A stretch of 58,698 nt of DNA, taken from an uncultured Verrucomicrobiota bacterium. GTDB taxonomy: Bacteria > Verrucomicrobiota > Kiritimatiellia > CAIVKH01. Of this stretch, positions 9,337 to 17,716 are shown piece by piece. Positions within the stretch are counted from its first letter, which is position 1. Each line of letters opens with the position of its first letter. The stretch spans positions 1 through 58,698 of the forward strand of contig CALKUH010000031.1 of NCBI GenBank assembly GCA_937996795.1. Direction: 5' to 3'. A program made the translations under genes and the position numbers. The notes under the pieces are model-generated. The model ran no database searches, was not told the DNA's origin, and saw only the letters and a list, made by a program, of their open reading frames with translations.

Positions 9337-10425
9337 ATGTCGACCACCATCCATGTCGCGCTGGGCGCTCGCAGCTATCCGATTCACATCGCGGCGGGCG
9401 GGCTTTCGCGCGTCGGGGAATGGATGCGCGCCGTTGCGCCCGGGAAACGCGTGCTGCTCGTGGCCGATGCCGCGGTGGATGCGCTGTACGGCGAGCCGGT
9501 GGCCGCCTCGCTGGCGCGCGCGGGTTACCGGGTGGCGCGCGCCCGCGTGCCCTCCGGCGAAACCTCCAAGTCCTCCGAGCAACTGGTCGCGTTGTATGCC
9601 CGATGCGTCGAGGCGGGGCTGGATCGTTCCTCCGCCATCGTCGCGCTGGGCGGCGGCGTGGTGGGCGATCTCGCGGGCTATGCGGCTGCGACGTATCTGC
9701 GCGGCATCCGTCTGGTCCAGGTCCCGACGACCCTGCTGGCGATGGTCGACAGCTCCATTGGCGGGAAAACGGGCATCAACCTGCCGCACGGGAAGAACCT
9801 GGTCGGCTCGTTCCATCAGCCGGTGCTGGTCGTTTGCGATCCGGACGCTCTTCGCTCGCTGCCCGCGCGGGAGCGCGCCGCCGGGCTCGCGGAGGTCATC
9901 AAATACGGCGTCATTCGCGACGCGGCACTCTTCGCGTTTCTCGAACAGCAGCTTCCGCGCATCCAGGCGGGCGAGTCCGCGGCGCAGGAACATGTGATCG
10001 CGCGCAGTTGCGCGATCAAGGCGGAGGTCGTGGCGGCGGACGAACACGAGTCCGGCGAGCGCGCGATCCTGAATTTCGGCCACACGCTGGCGCACGCGAT
10101 TGAAAACGTCGCGGGCTACGGTTCCTATCTGCACGGGGAGGCGGTCGGCATCGGCATGGTGTACGCCGCTGAACTTTCGGTCCGCCTGAAGGGGTTTCCG
10201 GTCCCTGATGCCGCGCGGATTCAGGCGCTCGTGGCGCGCGCCGGATTGCCGGTGCGCGCGCCGGAGCTGGCGTGGCCGGCACTTCGCCGGGCGATGGGTG
10301 TCGACAAGAAGAGCGCGGATGGCACGCCGCGCTTCGTGCTGGCGGAGGCGATCGGCCGCGTGGCCTACGGATGCACCGTCACCGAGTCCGCGCTCGAGGA
10401 GGTCTGGCATGCCCGGTGTCAATGA
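9337..10425 (+). CDS. aroB: 3-dehydroquinate synthase
   Basis: A 362-residue cytoplasmic enzyme that converts DAHP to 3-dehydroquinate, the second step of the shikimate pathway, using NAD and a divalent metal. Family blocks are all present: the NAD-binding GGGVVGDLAGYAAATYLRGI, the QVPTTLLAMVDSSIGGKTG block, the phosphate-binding LPHGKNLVGSFHQP, GLAEVIKYG with the metal-binding Glu, and the metal-ligand segments NFGHTLAHAIE and LHGEAVGIGM. Length is typical. The ATG at 9337 is chosen because the conserved N-terminal strand begins directly after it, although the frame is open far upstream. It overlaps the following unknown gene by 17 bases, so the two are co-transcribed. Confidence 0.97.
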   Translation: MSTTIHVALGARSYPIHIAAGGLSRVGEWMRAVAPGKRVLLVADAAVDALYGEPVAASLARAGYRVARARVPSGETSKSSEQLVALYARCVEAGLDRSSAIVALGGGVVGDLAGYAAATYLRGIRLVQVPTTLLAMVDSSIGGKTGINLPHGKNLVGSFHQPVLVVCDPDALRSLPARERAAGLAEVIKYGVIRDAALFAFLEQQLPRIQAGESAAQEHVIARSCAIKAEVVAADEHESGERAILNFGHTLAHAIENVAGYGSYLHGEAVGIGMVYAAELSVRLKGFPVPDAARIQALVARAGLPVRAPELAWPALRRAMGVDKKSADGTPRFVLAEAIGRVAYGCTVTESALEEVWHARCQ

Positions 10426-11038
10426 GGCGATTGTCCGCGATTATTTCGAGTCCCTCGGCTTCCTCGTGCAGCAGCCGCACAAGTATGTCGTGATGGCCCG
10501 TTCGAAGATGCCCGAGGAGGAGGTCGACTTCCTGGTGATCAATCCGAGGGCCGCCGGCGCGGCGCCCTCCATCCCGGAGTCGCCCTTGATTTCGGGCAAG
10601 GAGTTGCTCGCTGTGCCGCGCGCCGTGGTGAGCGTGCGCGGGTGGCACACCGACCGGGTCAGTCCCGCGATGCTGAAGCTGTCGCCGGAGTTGGTGCGCT
10701 TCGCGCAGGAACCGGCGCTGCGCCGCGCGCGCGAGTGCGTGGGCGACGGCCCCCTGTTGAAAATCCTGTGCCTGCCGGAATTGCCCGCCTCGCCCGCGCT
10801 GCGGCGGCGCGCGCTGGAGTTGTTGCGCGAAAAGGGCGTGGACGCGGTCCTGCTGTTCCCGACGATGCTGCGCGAACTCATCCGCACGGTGGAGACGAGC
10901 AAGAATTACGAGAAGTCCGATGTGTTGCAGACGCTGCGCATCCTCAAGAACTATGACCTGCTGCGCGACGAACAGCTCGAACTGTTCCGCCGCGCGCCGC
11001 GCCGCAAGCGGGACGACGGGGGCGCGGAGCCGGCATGA
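10409..11038 (+). CDS. Unknown protein between aroB and dprA, possible PD-(D/E)XK nuclease-like fold
   Basis: A 209-residue soluble protein that I do not recognise. The N-terminal part has the rhythm of a restriction-endonuclease-like core: a helix with Glu6 (NEAIVRDYFESLGFLV), a strand with Asp40 (EEVDFLVINP) and, after an insertion, a strand SVRGW (residues 75-79) where such folds carry the ExK motif. Here that motif would be Ser-Val-Arg, so a classical active site is not complete. The C-terminal half is helical and Leu/Arg-rich, with a basic tail (PRRKRDD). The ATG at 10409 overlaps aroB by 17 bases, and its own stop overlaps the dprA start (ATGA). Coupling to dprA hints at a DNA-related role. 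That role and the fold are inference only. Confidence 0.7.
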   Translation: MPGVNEAIVRDYFESLGFLVQQPHKYVVMARSKMPEEEVDFLVINPRAAGAAPSIPESPLISGKELLAVPRAVVSVRGWHTDRVSPAMLKLSPELVRFAQEPALRRARECVGDGPLLKILCLPELPASPALRRRALELLREKGVDAVLLFPTMLRELIRTVETSKNYEKSDVLQTLRILKNYDLLRDEQLELFRRAPRRKRDDGGAEPA

Positions 11039-12156
11039 CCCGGCGCGAGGCATACATCGCGCTCAACATGATCGACGCGCTCGGCCCGGTGCGCGTGCGC
11101 AATCTCATCGCGGCCCTGGGCGCTCCGGAAGCCGTCTGGGAGGCGGGCGAATCCGACCTGCGCCGGGCGGAAGGCATCGGCGCGGAGGTCGCGCGCCGCA
11201 TCCTCGCGCAGCGTGGGGAGGTGGATCCGGCGGCGGAGGAGGCCCGCGCGCGGCAGGCCGGCGCGCGGATCGTGACGCGCGATGATGCGGAGTATCCCGC
11301 GTTGCTGTCGGAAATTTATGATCCACCGCTCGTGCTCTACATCCGCGGCGAACTGGTGAAGGCGGACCGCAACGCCATTGCGGTCGTCGGCACGCGGCAT
11401 GCGACGCACTACGGGCTGAGCGTGACGGACCGGTTGTCGTACCAACTCGCGAAGACCGGCTTCACCGTGGTCAGCGGCCTGGCGCGCGGCATCGACACCG
11501 CGGCGCACCGCGCGGCGCTGAAGGGCGGGGGGCGCACGATCGCCGTGCTGGGCAGCGCCATCGACCGCCTCTATCCGGAGGAGAACGCCGCGCTCGCGGA
11601 TGAAATCGCGGCGAGCGGCGCGGTGATCAGCGAGTACACCATGGGGCGCGAGCCGGACCGGACGACGTTTCCGTACCGGAACCGCGTGGTCAGCGGGTTG
11701 AGCATGGGCATCGTGGTTGTGGAGGCGGGCGTGAAGAGCGGGGCGGTGATCACCGCGACCGGCGCATTGGAGCAGGGGCGCAGCGTGTTCGCCGTTCCGG
11801 GTCGCGTGGACATGCCGTCGGCGCGCGGCACGCACATGCTCATCAAGCAGGGCGCGCGCCTGTGCGAGGGCATCGACGATATTTTGCAGGAGTTCGAAAT
11901 GCTCCTGCCCGAGGCGCGCAAGAAGGCGGCGGACACGATGCCGCGCCGGCCCGACGTACCCCTGGCGGACGACGAGCAGGCGGTTGTCAAAGTGCTTTGG
12001 AAGGGCGCGCTGGACGTGGATTCGCTCGCGCGCGAGGCGAATCTAAACAGCGCGCAACTGAGTTCTTTGCTGCTCGGCCTCGAGATGAAACGCGTCATCC
12101 GCATCCTGCCGGGCCGCGTCGTCGAACTGCGCGAGGACTTGCAGCCCGGTGGATGA
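11035..12156 (+). CDS. dprA: DNA processing protein DprA
   Basis: A 373-residue protein that in naturally competent bacteria protects incoming single-stranded DNA and loads RecA. It starts with a helix-hairpin-helix-like region (IDALGPVRVRNLIAALG and EGIGAEVARRILA). The extended Rossmann DprA domain follows, with VVGTRHATHYG (the usual GSR is GTR here), VSGLARGIDTAAHRAAL, AVLGSAIDRLYPEEN, the FPYRNRVVSGLS strand, and VVEAGVKSGAVITA. The C-terminal ~65 residues form the winged-helix DML1 domain. It is coupled to the preceding unknown gene by an ATGA overlap. Full length and an intact domain order argue for a functional copy. Other competence genes are not in the window. Confidence 0.95.
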   Translation: MTRREAYIALNMIDALGPVRVRNLIAALGAPEAVWEAGESDLRRAEGIGAEVARRILAQRGEVDPAAEEARARQAGARIVTRDDAEYPALLSEIYDPPLVLYIRGELVKADRNAIAVVGTRHATHYGLSVTDRLSYQLAKTGFTVVSGLARGIDTAAHRAALKGGGRTIAVLGSAIDRLYPEENAALADEIAASGAVISEYTMGREPDRTTFPYRNRVVSGLSMGIVVVEAGVKSGAVITATGALEQGRSVFAVPGRVDMPSARGTHMLIKQGARLCEGIDDILQEFEMLLPEARKKAADTMPRRPDVPLADDEQAVVKVLWKGALDVDSLAREANLNSAQLSSLLLGLEMKRVIRILPGRVVELREDLQPGG

Positions 12157-12161
12157 AACCA

Positions 12162-12167
12162 TTGACA
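12162..12167 (+). promoter_or_regulatory. Perfect -35 hexamer upstream of topA
   Basis: TTGACA starts 40 bases before the topA ATG, directly after the dprA stop. As with aroB and waaA, the predicted transcript start nearly coincides with the start codon and no Shine-Dalgarno is present. The -10 region is degenerate (TTTCCA or TTCCAA at 17-18 base spacing). Confidence 0.4.
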
Positions 12168-12201
12168 CCGGCGCGCTTTTCGGGTTTCCAATTCGGGCCG
12201 T

Positions 12202-14775
12202 ATGAAAAATCTGGTCATCGTCGAGTCCCCTGCCAAGGCCAAGACCATCAACAAGATCCTCGGAAAGGATTTTGTGGTGAAGGCCTCGATGGGGCATGTC
12301 CGCGACCTGCCCGAGAAGGAGCTGGGCGTTGACCTGGAGAAGCAGTTCAAGCCGAAGTATGTCGCGATCAAGACGCGCGAGAAGGTGCTCAAGGAGCTGA
12401 AGGGTCTCGCGCGCGAAGCCGAGCAGATCTATCTCGCGCCCGACCCGGACCGGGAAGGGGAGGCGATCGCCTGGCACCTCAAGGAGGCGCTGACGGACAA
12501 AAAGGCGCCGAAACCCTTTGTCCGCGTGACCTACAACGAAATCACCGCGCCCGCGATTCGCAAGGCCTTTTCCGAGCCGCGTGACATTGACCAGCCGAAG
12601 GTCGATTCGCAGCAGGCGCGCCGCATCCTCGACCGCATCGTCGGCTACAAGGTGAGCCCGCTGCTGTGGCGCAGGATTCGCGGCGCCTCGAGCGCGGGGC
12701 GCGTGCAGTCGGTGGCGCTGCGACTGGTCTGCGAACGCGAGCGCACGATCCTCGACTTCAAGCCGGAGGAATACTGGATCCTCGGCGCGCGTGTCCGGAA
12801 GCTGGTGGACCCGCGGGATGCGTTTTCGATCACGCTGGCGAAGATCAACGGCGAAAAGGCGGTGATTTCGTCCGGCGACCAGGCGCAGCGGATCCACGCC
12901 GACCTCGAGGGTCGCGCGCTGCGCGTGTCGGCCATCATCCGCCGCGAGATCAACCGGCGCGCGCCGCCAGCGTTCATCACCAGCACGCTGCAGCAGGCGG
13001 CGTCGAGCCGGCTCGGGTACACCCCGAAGCGCACGATGCAGCTCGCGCAGAAGCTTTACGAAGGCCGTGATTTTGGCGACGGGCCGGTGGGTCTCATCAC
13101 ATATATGCGCACCGACTCGGTCGCCCTGTCGCCGGTGGCGATCCAGGCCGTGCGCGAGTTCATCGACAAGACCTTCGGGCGCGACTACGTGCCCGATCAG
13201 CCGAATTTCTACCGCGTGAAGGCGGACGCGCAGGCGGCGCACGAGGCCATCCGGCCGACGGATGTCTTCCGCACACCGGAGCAGGTGGCGGGGCACTTGG
13301 AGCCGGACGAGTTGAAACTGTACCAGTTGATTTGGGAACGGTTTGTCGCCTGCCAGATGGCGTCGGCGAAGATTGCGCAACGCACGGCGGAGTTCGAGGC
13401 CGTGCCGCCCGCCGGCCGCGACACCACGTATCTTTTCCGCGCGACGACGTCGGACGTTCTGTTCCCCGGCTATATGCGCGTGGCGGGCATCGAGGAGGAG
13501 CGGCGCGCCGAGCGGAAGAAGGGCGAGGAGGAAGAGGAGGAGCCGGAGGTCAAGCTGCCGCCACTCGACGAGGGCGAGACGGTGGAGAAGCTGGAGTGGA
13601 CGGGCGACCGCAAGGAAACGCAGCCGCCGCCGCGCTACACGGAGGCCTCGCTGGTTAAGGCGCTGGAGGAAAACGGGGTGGGGCGCCCCAGCACCTACGC
13701 GTCGATCATCTCCACCATCGTGGACCGTCATTATGTGGAGAAGGACAAGCGCGCGCTGAAACCCACGCGCGTCGGCTTCCAGGTGAACGATTTCCTCGTG
13801 CATCATCTGCCCGAGTTGTTCGACATCCAGTTCACCGCACGCATGGAGGAGACACTCGACCAGATCGAGGAGGGCAAGGTCACCTGGGTGTCCATGCTGG
13901 GCGATTTTTACGGTTCCTTCCAGAATTGGGTCGAAAAGGCGAAAGGTCCGCCCGCCGACATGGGCCAGGTGAACGGCTTGCTGGAGATGCTGGCCGGCGT
14001 GCGCGAGTGGGCGCCGGCGACGAAGCGCGGCAAGCGGACCTACAGCGACGAGGCCTTTGTGCAGTCCGTGCGCGAGCAGATTGCGGAGGGCGAGAAGCCG
14101 ATCACCGAGCGCCAGCTTGAAGCGCTGCTCAAACTGGCGGGGCGTTACAAGGAGCAGATCGCCGATTTCGACGGATGGGCCGCGAAATTGAATTTGCAGA
14201 GCCAGCTGGCCGAGCAGGCGCGCGCCGCCGAGCCGCCGGACGAGGCGATGAAGGAAAAAATCCAGGCGCTCGCCGCGGTTCCGTTCGATCCGCCGCGCGA
14301 GGTGCGCAAGCGCGTCTACGACGACCGCATTTTCTATGGCTCGTTGCGCGACCAGGTGGAGTCCGGCCGCCGCCTCACCGACAACCAGTCGCACCACCTG
14401 GACCGCCTGCTGCAAAAATATGCCGGGCATGTTTCCGACTATGACGCGCGCGCTGCGCGCTGGGGCCTGAACACGGAAGCTGTCGCGGCCGCGGACCCCG
14501 CGACCGGGCCGCTGGTGGAACTGGCGCGCTCCATTAAGGACTGGAAGGCGCCTGTTCAACGCGGGAAGCGCGTGTGGGACGACCGTGAATTCGTCGACTC
14601 GCTGTCGCGCCAGTTCGAGGGCAAGAAATCGCTGTCGCCACGCCAGGTCATGGCGCTGAAGAAGCTGTTGCGCCGCTATGCGGAGCAGGTGCCGGACTAT
14701 GCGGCGCGGGCAACGGAGCTGGGGCTGTTGCCGCGCACGGCTGCGCGGCGCGGCGGGCCCGCTGAAGCGGAATGA
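12202..14775 (+). CDS. topA: DNA topoisomerase I with a novel three-repeat C-terminus
   Basis: An 857-residue type IA topoisomerase that relaxes negative supercoils. The TOPRIM domain is intact (VIVESPAKAKTINKIL; APDPDREGEAIAWHL with Asp81, Asp83, Glu85). The catalytic tyrosine is Tyr301 in GLITYMRTDS, and the domain II and III motifs (SAGRVQSVALRL, FITSTLQQAAS, NGVGRPSTYASI) are all visible. Beyond residue ~600 the usual Cys4 zinc ribbons are missing. In their place are three tandem repeats of ~64 residues (about 601-665, 694-756, 778-842) sharing R-G/R-K-R-x-x-D-D/E-x-x-F and ending A-x-x-L/W-G/N-L. The ATG at 12202 has no Shine-Dalgarno. The stop overlaps the xerC-like start. Confidence 0.96.
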   Translation: MKNLVIVESPAKAKTINKILGKDFVVKASMGHVRDLPEKELGVDLEKQFKPKYVAIKTREKVLKELKGLAREAEQIYLAPDPDREGEAIAWHLKEALTDKKAPKPFVRVTYNEITAPAIRKAFSEPRDIDQPKVDSQQARRILDRIVGYKVSPLLWRRIRGASSAGRVQSVALRLVCERERTILDFKPEEYWILGARVRKLVDPRDAFSITLAKINGEKAVISSGDQAQRIHADLEGRALRVSAIIRREINRRAPPAFITSTLQQAASSRLGYTPKRTMQLAQKLYEGRDFGDGPVGLITYMRTDSVALSPVAIQAVREFIDKTFGRDYVPDQPNFYRVKADAQAAHEAIRPTDVFRTPEQVAGHLEPDELKLYQLIWERFVACQMASAKIAQRTAEFEAVPPAGRDTTYLFRATTSDVLFPGYMRVAGIEEERRAERKKGEEEEEEPEVKLPPLDEGETVEKLEWTGDRKETQPPPRYTEASLVKALEENGVGRPSTYASIISTIVDRHYVEKDKRALKPTRVGFQVNDFLVHHLPELFDIQFTARMEETLDQIEEGKVTWVSMLGDFYGSFQNWVEKAKGPPADMGQVNGLLEMLAGVREWAPATKRGKRTYSDEAFVQSVREQIAEGEKPITERQLEALLKLAGRYKEQIADFDGWAAKLNLQSQLAEQARAAEPPDEAMKEKIQALAAVPFDPPREVRKRVYDDRIFYGSLRDQVESGRRLTDNQSHHLDRLLQKYAGHVSDYDARAARWGLNTEAVAAADPATGPLVELARSIKDWKAPVQRGKRVWDDREFVDSLSRQFEGKKSLSPRQVMALKKLLRRYAEQVPDYAARATELGLLPRTAARRGGPAEAE

Positions 14776-15740
14776 GCACGGACGCCCCACCGCTGGAAAA
14801 TGACCCGGCGCTGGAGCAGTTCCTGCGCTACCTGGAAGGCGAGAAGAACGCCTCTCCGCACACCATCAGCAACTACCTGATGGATATACGCCAGTTCATC
14901 CTCCAGCAGTGGGGCGAGCAGGCGCGTCCCCCGTTCGCATGGCGCGAGATTGACCGTTTTGCGGGCCGCCGGTTCCTGGCAGGCTTCCAGAAGAGCGGGA
15001 GCACGCCCGCGACCACGCGGCGCAAATTATCCGCGATGCGCTCCTTCTTCCGCTTTCTGGTTCGCGAGGAGCGGGTGAAGGTCAATCCCTTCGCGGGCCT
15101 CGCGTTGCCGCGGCGCGAGCGGAAGCTGCCATCGGTCTTCTCCATCGACGAGGTGGGGCGCCTGCTTGCCGCCCCGCTCGCGGAACGGGAAGGCGGGCGC
15201 ACCACGCCATTCTCCGCGTGCGCCCGGCTGCGGGATGCTGCGATTCTTGAGTTGATCTACAGCACGGGCATGCGGCTCAGCGAGGCCACGGGCTTGCGCG
15301 AGGAGCAGGTGGATTTGCTGTCCGGCCTGGTTCGCGTGCGCGGCAAGGGCCGGAAGGAGCGGATGTGTCCGCTGGGGCGCCCGGCGTTGCGGGCGCTCCG
15401 CGCCTACCTCGAAGCCCGCGACGCCTTCCTTGCGACCGTCGGCCGCGCGCGCCGCCAGGCGCCGGTGTTCATCAATAAATCGGGCGGTCCGCTCACCCCG
15501 CGCTCCGTCGAACGGATGATGAAAACGCATCTGCGGGCGGCCGGCTTGAATGCCGCGAAATCCCCGCATGCGCTGCGCCACAGCTTCGCGACGCACCTGC
15601 TCAACGCCGGGGCGGACCTCCGCAGTGTCCAGGAATTGCTGGGTCACGCCAGTCTTTCGACGACGCAGATCTACACCCATGTCTCCATCGAACGCCTGAA
15701 GGACGTCTACGAGCGCGCCCATCCCCGCGCCCGGCTGTAA
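14772..15740 (+). CDS. Tyrosine recombinase XerC/XerD
   Basis: A 322-residue site-specific recombinase, expected to resolve chromosome dimers at dif. The N-terminal SAM-like core-binding domain (residues ~10-110, with SPHTISNYLMDIRQF) precedes the catalytic domain. Catalytic residues are visible: Arg168 (YSTGMRLSEATGL), Lys in VRVRGKGRKE, His266 and Arg269 (PHALRHSFATHLL), His292 (LLGHASLSTTQ) and nucleophile Tyr301 (IYTH). An insertion around residues 136-152 (LAEREGGRTTPFS) lengthens the linker. It overlaps topA by four bases (ATGA). The topA-xerC order is common in many bacteria, which favours the housekeeping XerC role over a phage integrase. XerC versus XerD cannot be decided here. Confidence 0.92.
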   Translation: MSTDAPPLENDPALEQFLRYLEGEKNASPHTISNYLMDIRQFILQQWGEQARPPFAWREIDRFAGRRFLAGFQKSGSTPATTRRKLSAMRSFFRFLVREERVKVNPFAGLALPRRERKLPSVFSIDEVGRLLAAPLAEREGGRTTPFSACARLRDAAILELIYSTGMRLSEATGLREEQVDLLSGLVRVRGKGRKERMCPLGRPALRALRAYLEARDAFLATVGRARRQAPVFINKSGGPLTPRSVERMMKTHLRAAGLNAAKSPHALRHSFATHLLNAGADLRSVQELLGHASLSTTQIYTHVSIERLKDVYERAHPRARL

Positions 15741-15747
15741 AGCCGTG

Positions 15748-15753
15748 TTGACA
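15748..15753 (+). promoter_or_regulatory. Perfect -35 hexamer upstream of waaA
   Basis: TTGACA starts 41 bases before the waaA ATG, just after the xerC stop. It is the third case of this spacing in the window. No convincing -10 box lies 16-18 bases downstream, so the assignment rests on position and on the perfect hexamer. Confidence 0.35.
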
Positions 15754-15788
15754 AGCGGGAGGTGAGTAAGGGACGTTCCCCGCCTGCC

Positions 15789-17129
15789 ATGGCTTGGATT
15801 TTCTACAACATTCTCTTCGTCATCGGGTTCACGCTGATGCTGCCGCGCTTCCTGGTTCGCATGGCGCGGCGCGGGGGCTATCGCAAGGATTTCGAGCAGC
15901 GCTTCGGGCGCTATCAGCCGGACGTTGAGGATCGCCTCGCCGAGGGCGGCCGGATCTGGGTGCACGCGGTGAGCGTCGGCGAACTCTTTGTCGCGCTTCG
16001 CCTGATGCGGGAGTGGCGCGAGCGCCGGCCCGGTCTGCGGTTTGTCCTCACGACGACGACGTCCACCGGCCACGCCCTCGCGCGCAAGGAACTGCCGCCG
16101 GAGGATGTGTTGCTGTACTTCCCGCTGGACCTCCCGTTCATCATGCGGCGTGTGCTCGACCTGATCCGGCCCAAGGCGATTGTGCTGGTCGAATTGGAGT
16201 TGTGGCCGAATCTCATTCGCCTGGCGCATGAGCGCGCGATCCCGGTGATGCTGGTCAACGGCCGCGTGTCGGATCACTCCTTCGGCGGCTACCAGAAACT
16301 GCGAATCTTCACGCGCCGCGTGCTGCCGATGGTCGATTTGTTTTGCGTACAGACCCGGCTGGACGGCGAGCGGCTGGCGGCGCTGGGCGCTCCCGCGAAC
16401 CGGGTGCGCCTGCTCGGCTCGGCGAAGTACGATGTCGCGGAGGCCAGCGATGGCGGCGCGGCCGCGGCGCAGGAGCTGCTGCGCGCGGCGCTGATCACCG
16501 AGCAGCACCGGATCCTGCTGGGCGGTTCGACCTGGCCGGGTGAGGAGGATGCGCTGCTGGATGTGTACAAGGGCATGAAGACCCGCCACCGCAACCTCGT
16601 CCTGGTCCTTGCGCCGAGGCATGTGGAGCGGGCGGCGGATGTCGTGCGGCAAATCCGGGAGCACGCGATGACGTTCGTGCGCCGCTCGGAACTGGCCAAG
16701 GCGCCGCCGCGCACGATGCCGCAGGTGTTCCTGCTGGATACGACGGGTGAATTGAAGAACTTCTACGCCTGCGCGGATGTGATTTTTGTCGGCAAGAGCC
16801 TCACCCAGCACGGCGGGCAGAATCCGATCGAGCCCGCGATGTATGGCAAAGCCATCGTGTGCGGCCCGCACATGGAAAATTTCCGCGGGGTCGTCGAGGA
16901 TTTCCGCCGGGCCGACGCGATGGTGCAGGTGCCCGATTTGCAGAACCTGCGCCGTGCGGTGGATGAGCTGCTGGCCAACCAGAGCCGGCGCACCGCCATG
17001 GGCCAGCGCGCCGCGCATCTCGTGCAGGAGAAAAAGGGCGCCGTGGCGCGCACGCTGGATCTGCTCGATCTCGTGCTGGATGCCGATGCGCCCACCGAGG
17101 ACGTCGCGGGAGCGGATGCGGATGAGTGA
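15789..17129 (+). CDS. waaA: 3-deoxy-D-manno-octulosonic acid (Kdo) transferase
   Basis: A 446-residue inner-membrane enzyme that transfers Kdo from CMP-Kdo to lipid A precursors, showing that the host makes LPS. The N-terminal membrane anchor (AWIFYNILFVIGFTLML) is followed by the GT-B N-domain with IWVHAVSVGELFVALRL (the Glu is the expected base) and LTTTTSTGHALA. The C-domain carries LLGSAKYD, GGSTWPGEEDALL, LAPRHVERA and a GGQNPIEPAMYGKAI nucleotide-sugar motif. A GTG 27 bases upstream lies in frame next to GGGAGG, but the membrane anchor begins cleanly at the ATG at 15789. The end overlaps the NUDIX gene by eight bases. Confidence 0.95.
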   Translation: MAWIFYNILFVIGFTLMLPRFLVRMARRGGYRKDFEQRFGRYQPDVEDRLAEGGRIWVHAVSVGELFVALRLMREWRERRPGLRFVLTTTTSTGHALARKELPPEDVLLYFPLDLPFIMRRVLDLIRPKAIVLVELELWPNLIRLAHERAIPVMLVNGRVSDHSFGGYQKLRIFTRRVLPMVDLFCVQTRLDGERLAALGAPANRVRLLGSAKYDVAEASDGGAAAAQELLRAALITEQHRILLGGSTWPGEEDALLDVYKGMKTRHRNLVLVLAPRHVERAADVVRQIREHAMTFVRRSELAKAPPRTMPQVFLLDTTGELKNFYACADVIFVGKSLTQHGGQNPIEPAMYGKAIVCGPHMENFRGVVEDFRRADAMVQVPDLQNLRRAVDELLANQSRRTAMGQRAAHLVQEKKGAVARTLDLLDLVLDADAPTEDVAGADADE

Positions 17130-17667
17130 GCGTGCGGGCGCCCGGACCGTCCTCTATGAGGGACGCTGGCTGCGTCTCGTGCAGCGCGACCAATGGGAAT
17201 TCATCGAGCACCTGCGCTCGCACGGCGTGGTGGTCATCGTCGCGGCAACACCCGCCGGCGCGATTGTGCTGGTGGAGCAGCACCGCGTGCCGCTGGGCCG
17301 CTCCGTGATTGAACTGCCCGCGGGATTGGTCGAGCAAGCGGAAGCCGCCGAGCACGCCCTCGAAACCGCCGCCCGCCGTGAACTGCTGGAGGAGACCGGC
17401 TACGCCGCCGGGCGGATGACGAAGCTGATGTCCGGGCCGTACTCGCCCGGACGCTCGGGCGATTTGTATCACTTTTTCCTCGCCTCGGATCTGGTCCGCG
17501 CGGGCGAGGGCGGAGGCGTGGCGCACGAGCAGGAGTCGATCATCGTGCACGAGGTGCCGCTGGCCGGCGCCGATGCCTGGCTGGAGGCGCGCCTGCGCGA
17601 GGGGCGGTTGGTCGACCCCAAGGTCTTCGCCGGTCTTCACTTCCTGCGCCGCGCGGGCGCGGTGTGA
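17122..17667 (+). CDS. NUDIX hydrolase, ADP-ribose pyrophosphatase-like
   Basis: A 181-residue cytosolic hydrolase of nucleoside diphosphates linked to another moiety. A NUDIX motif is visible around residues 65-95: VIELPAGLV, then a slightly expanded spacer, then AARRELLEETGY with the metal-binding Glu residues. The strand before it (VVVIVAATPAGAIVLVEQHR) and the downstream PYSPGRSGDLYHFFLA segment fit the ADP-ribose pyrophosphatase subgroup. In that subgroup a proline shortly after the motif is typical. The ATG at 17122 (an alternative is 17116) overlaps the waaA stop, so it is in the waaA transcription unit. The exact substrate cannot be assigned. Confidence 0.88.
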   Translation: MSERAGARTVLYEGRWLRLVQRDQWEFIEHLRSHGVVVIVAATPAGAIVLVEQHRVPLGRSVIELPAGLVEQAEAAEHALETAARRELLEETGYAAGRMTKLMSGPYSPGRSGDLYHFFLASDLVRAGEGGGVAHEQESIIVHEVPLAGADAWLEARLREGRLVDPKVFAGLHFLRRAGAV

Positions 17668-17677
17668 CGCGCCACGC

Positions 17678-17706
17678 TTGCCCGCCGCGCGCATCCCATG
17701 TAGCGT
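17678..17706 (+). promoter_or_regulatory. Candidate promoter of the cobalamin adenosyltransferase gene
   Basis: TTGCCC (17678-17683) and TAGCGT (17701-17706) are separated by 17 bases. The predicted start is about four bases before the ATG at 17717, and there is no Shine-Dalgarno sequence. It is a weak match, listed because it repeats the near-leaderless geometry seen elsewhere in the window. Confidence 0.3.
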
Positions 17707-17716
17707 CTCGGCCTGC

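Noticed and set aside
12043..14790. A 915-codon open frame antisense to topA
   Set aside because: topA is unmistakable on the plus strand and the antisense product has no domain signature. Long antisense frames are common at this base composition.
14772..15740. Phage or integron integrase
   Set aside because: Coupling to topA, normal XerC/D size and absence of attachment-site repeats or mobile cargo nearby favour the housekeeping recombinase.
15027..17018. A 663-codon minus-strand frame over xerC and waaA
   Set aside because: Both plus-strand genes show full catalytic motifs; the minus-strand product shows none.
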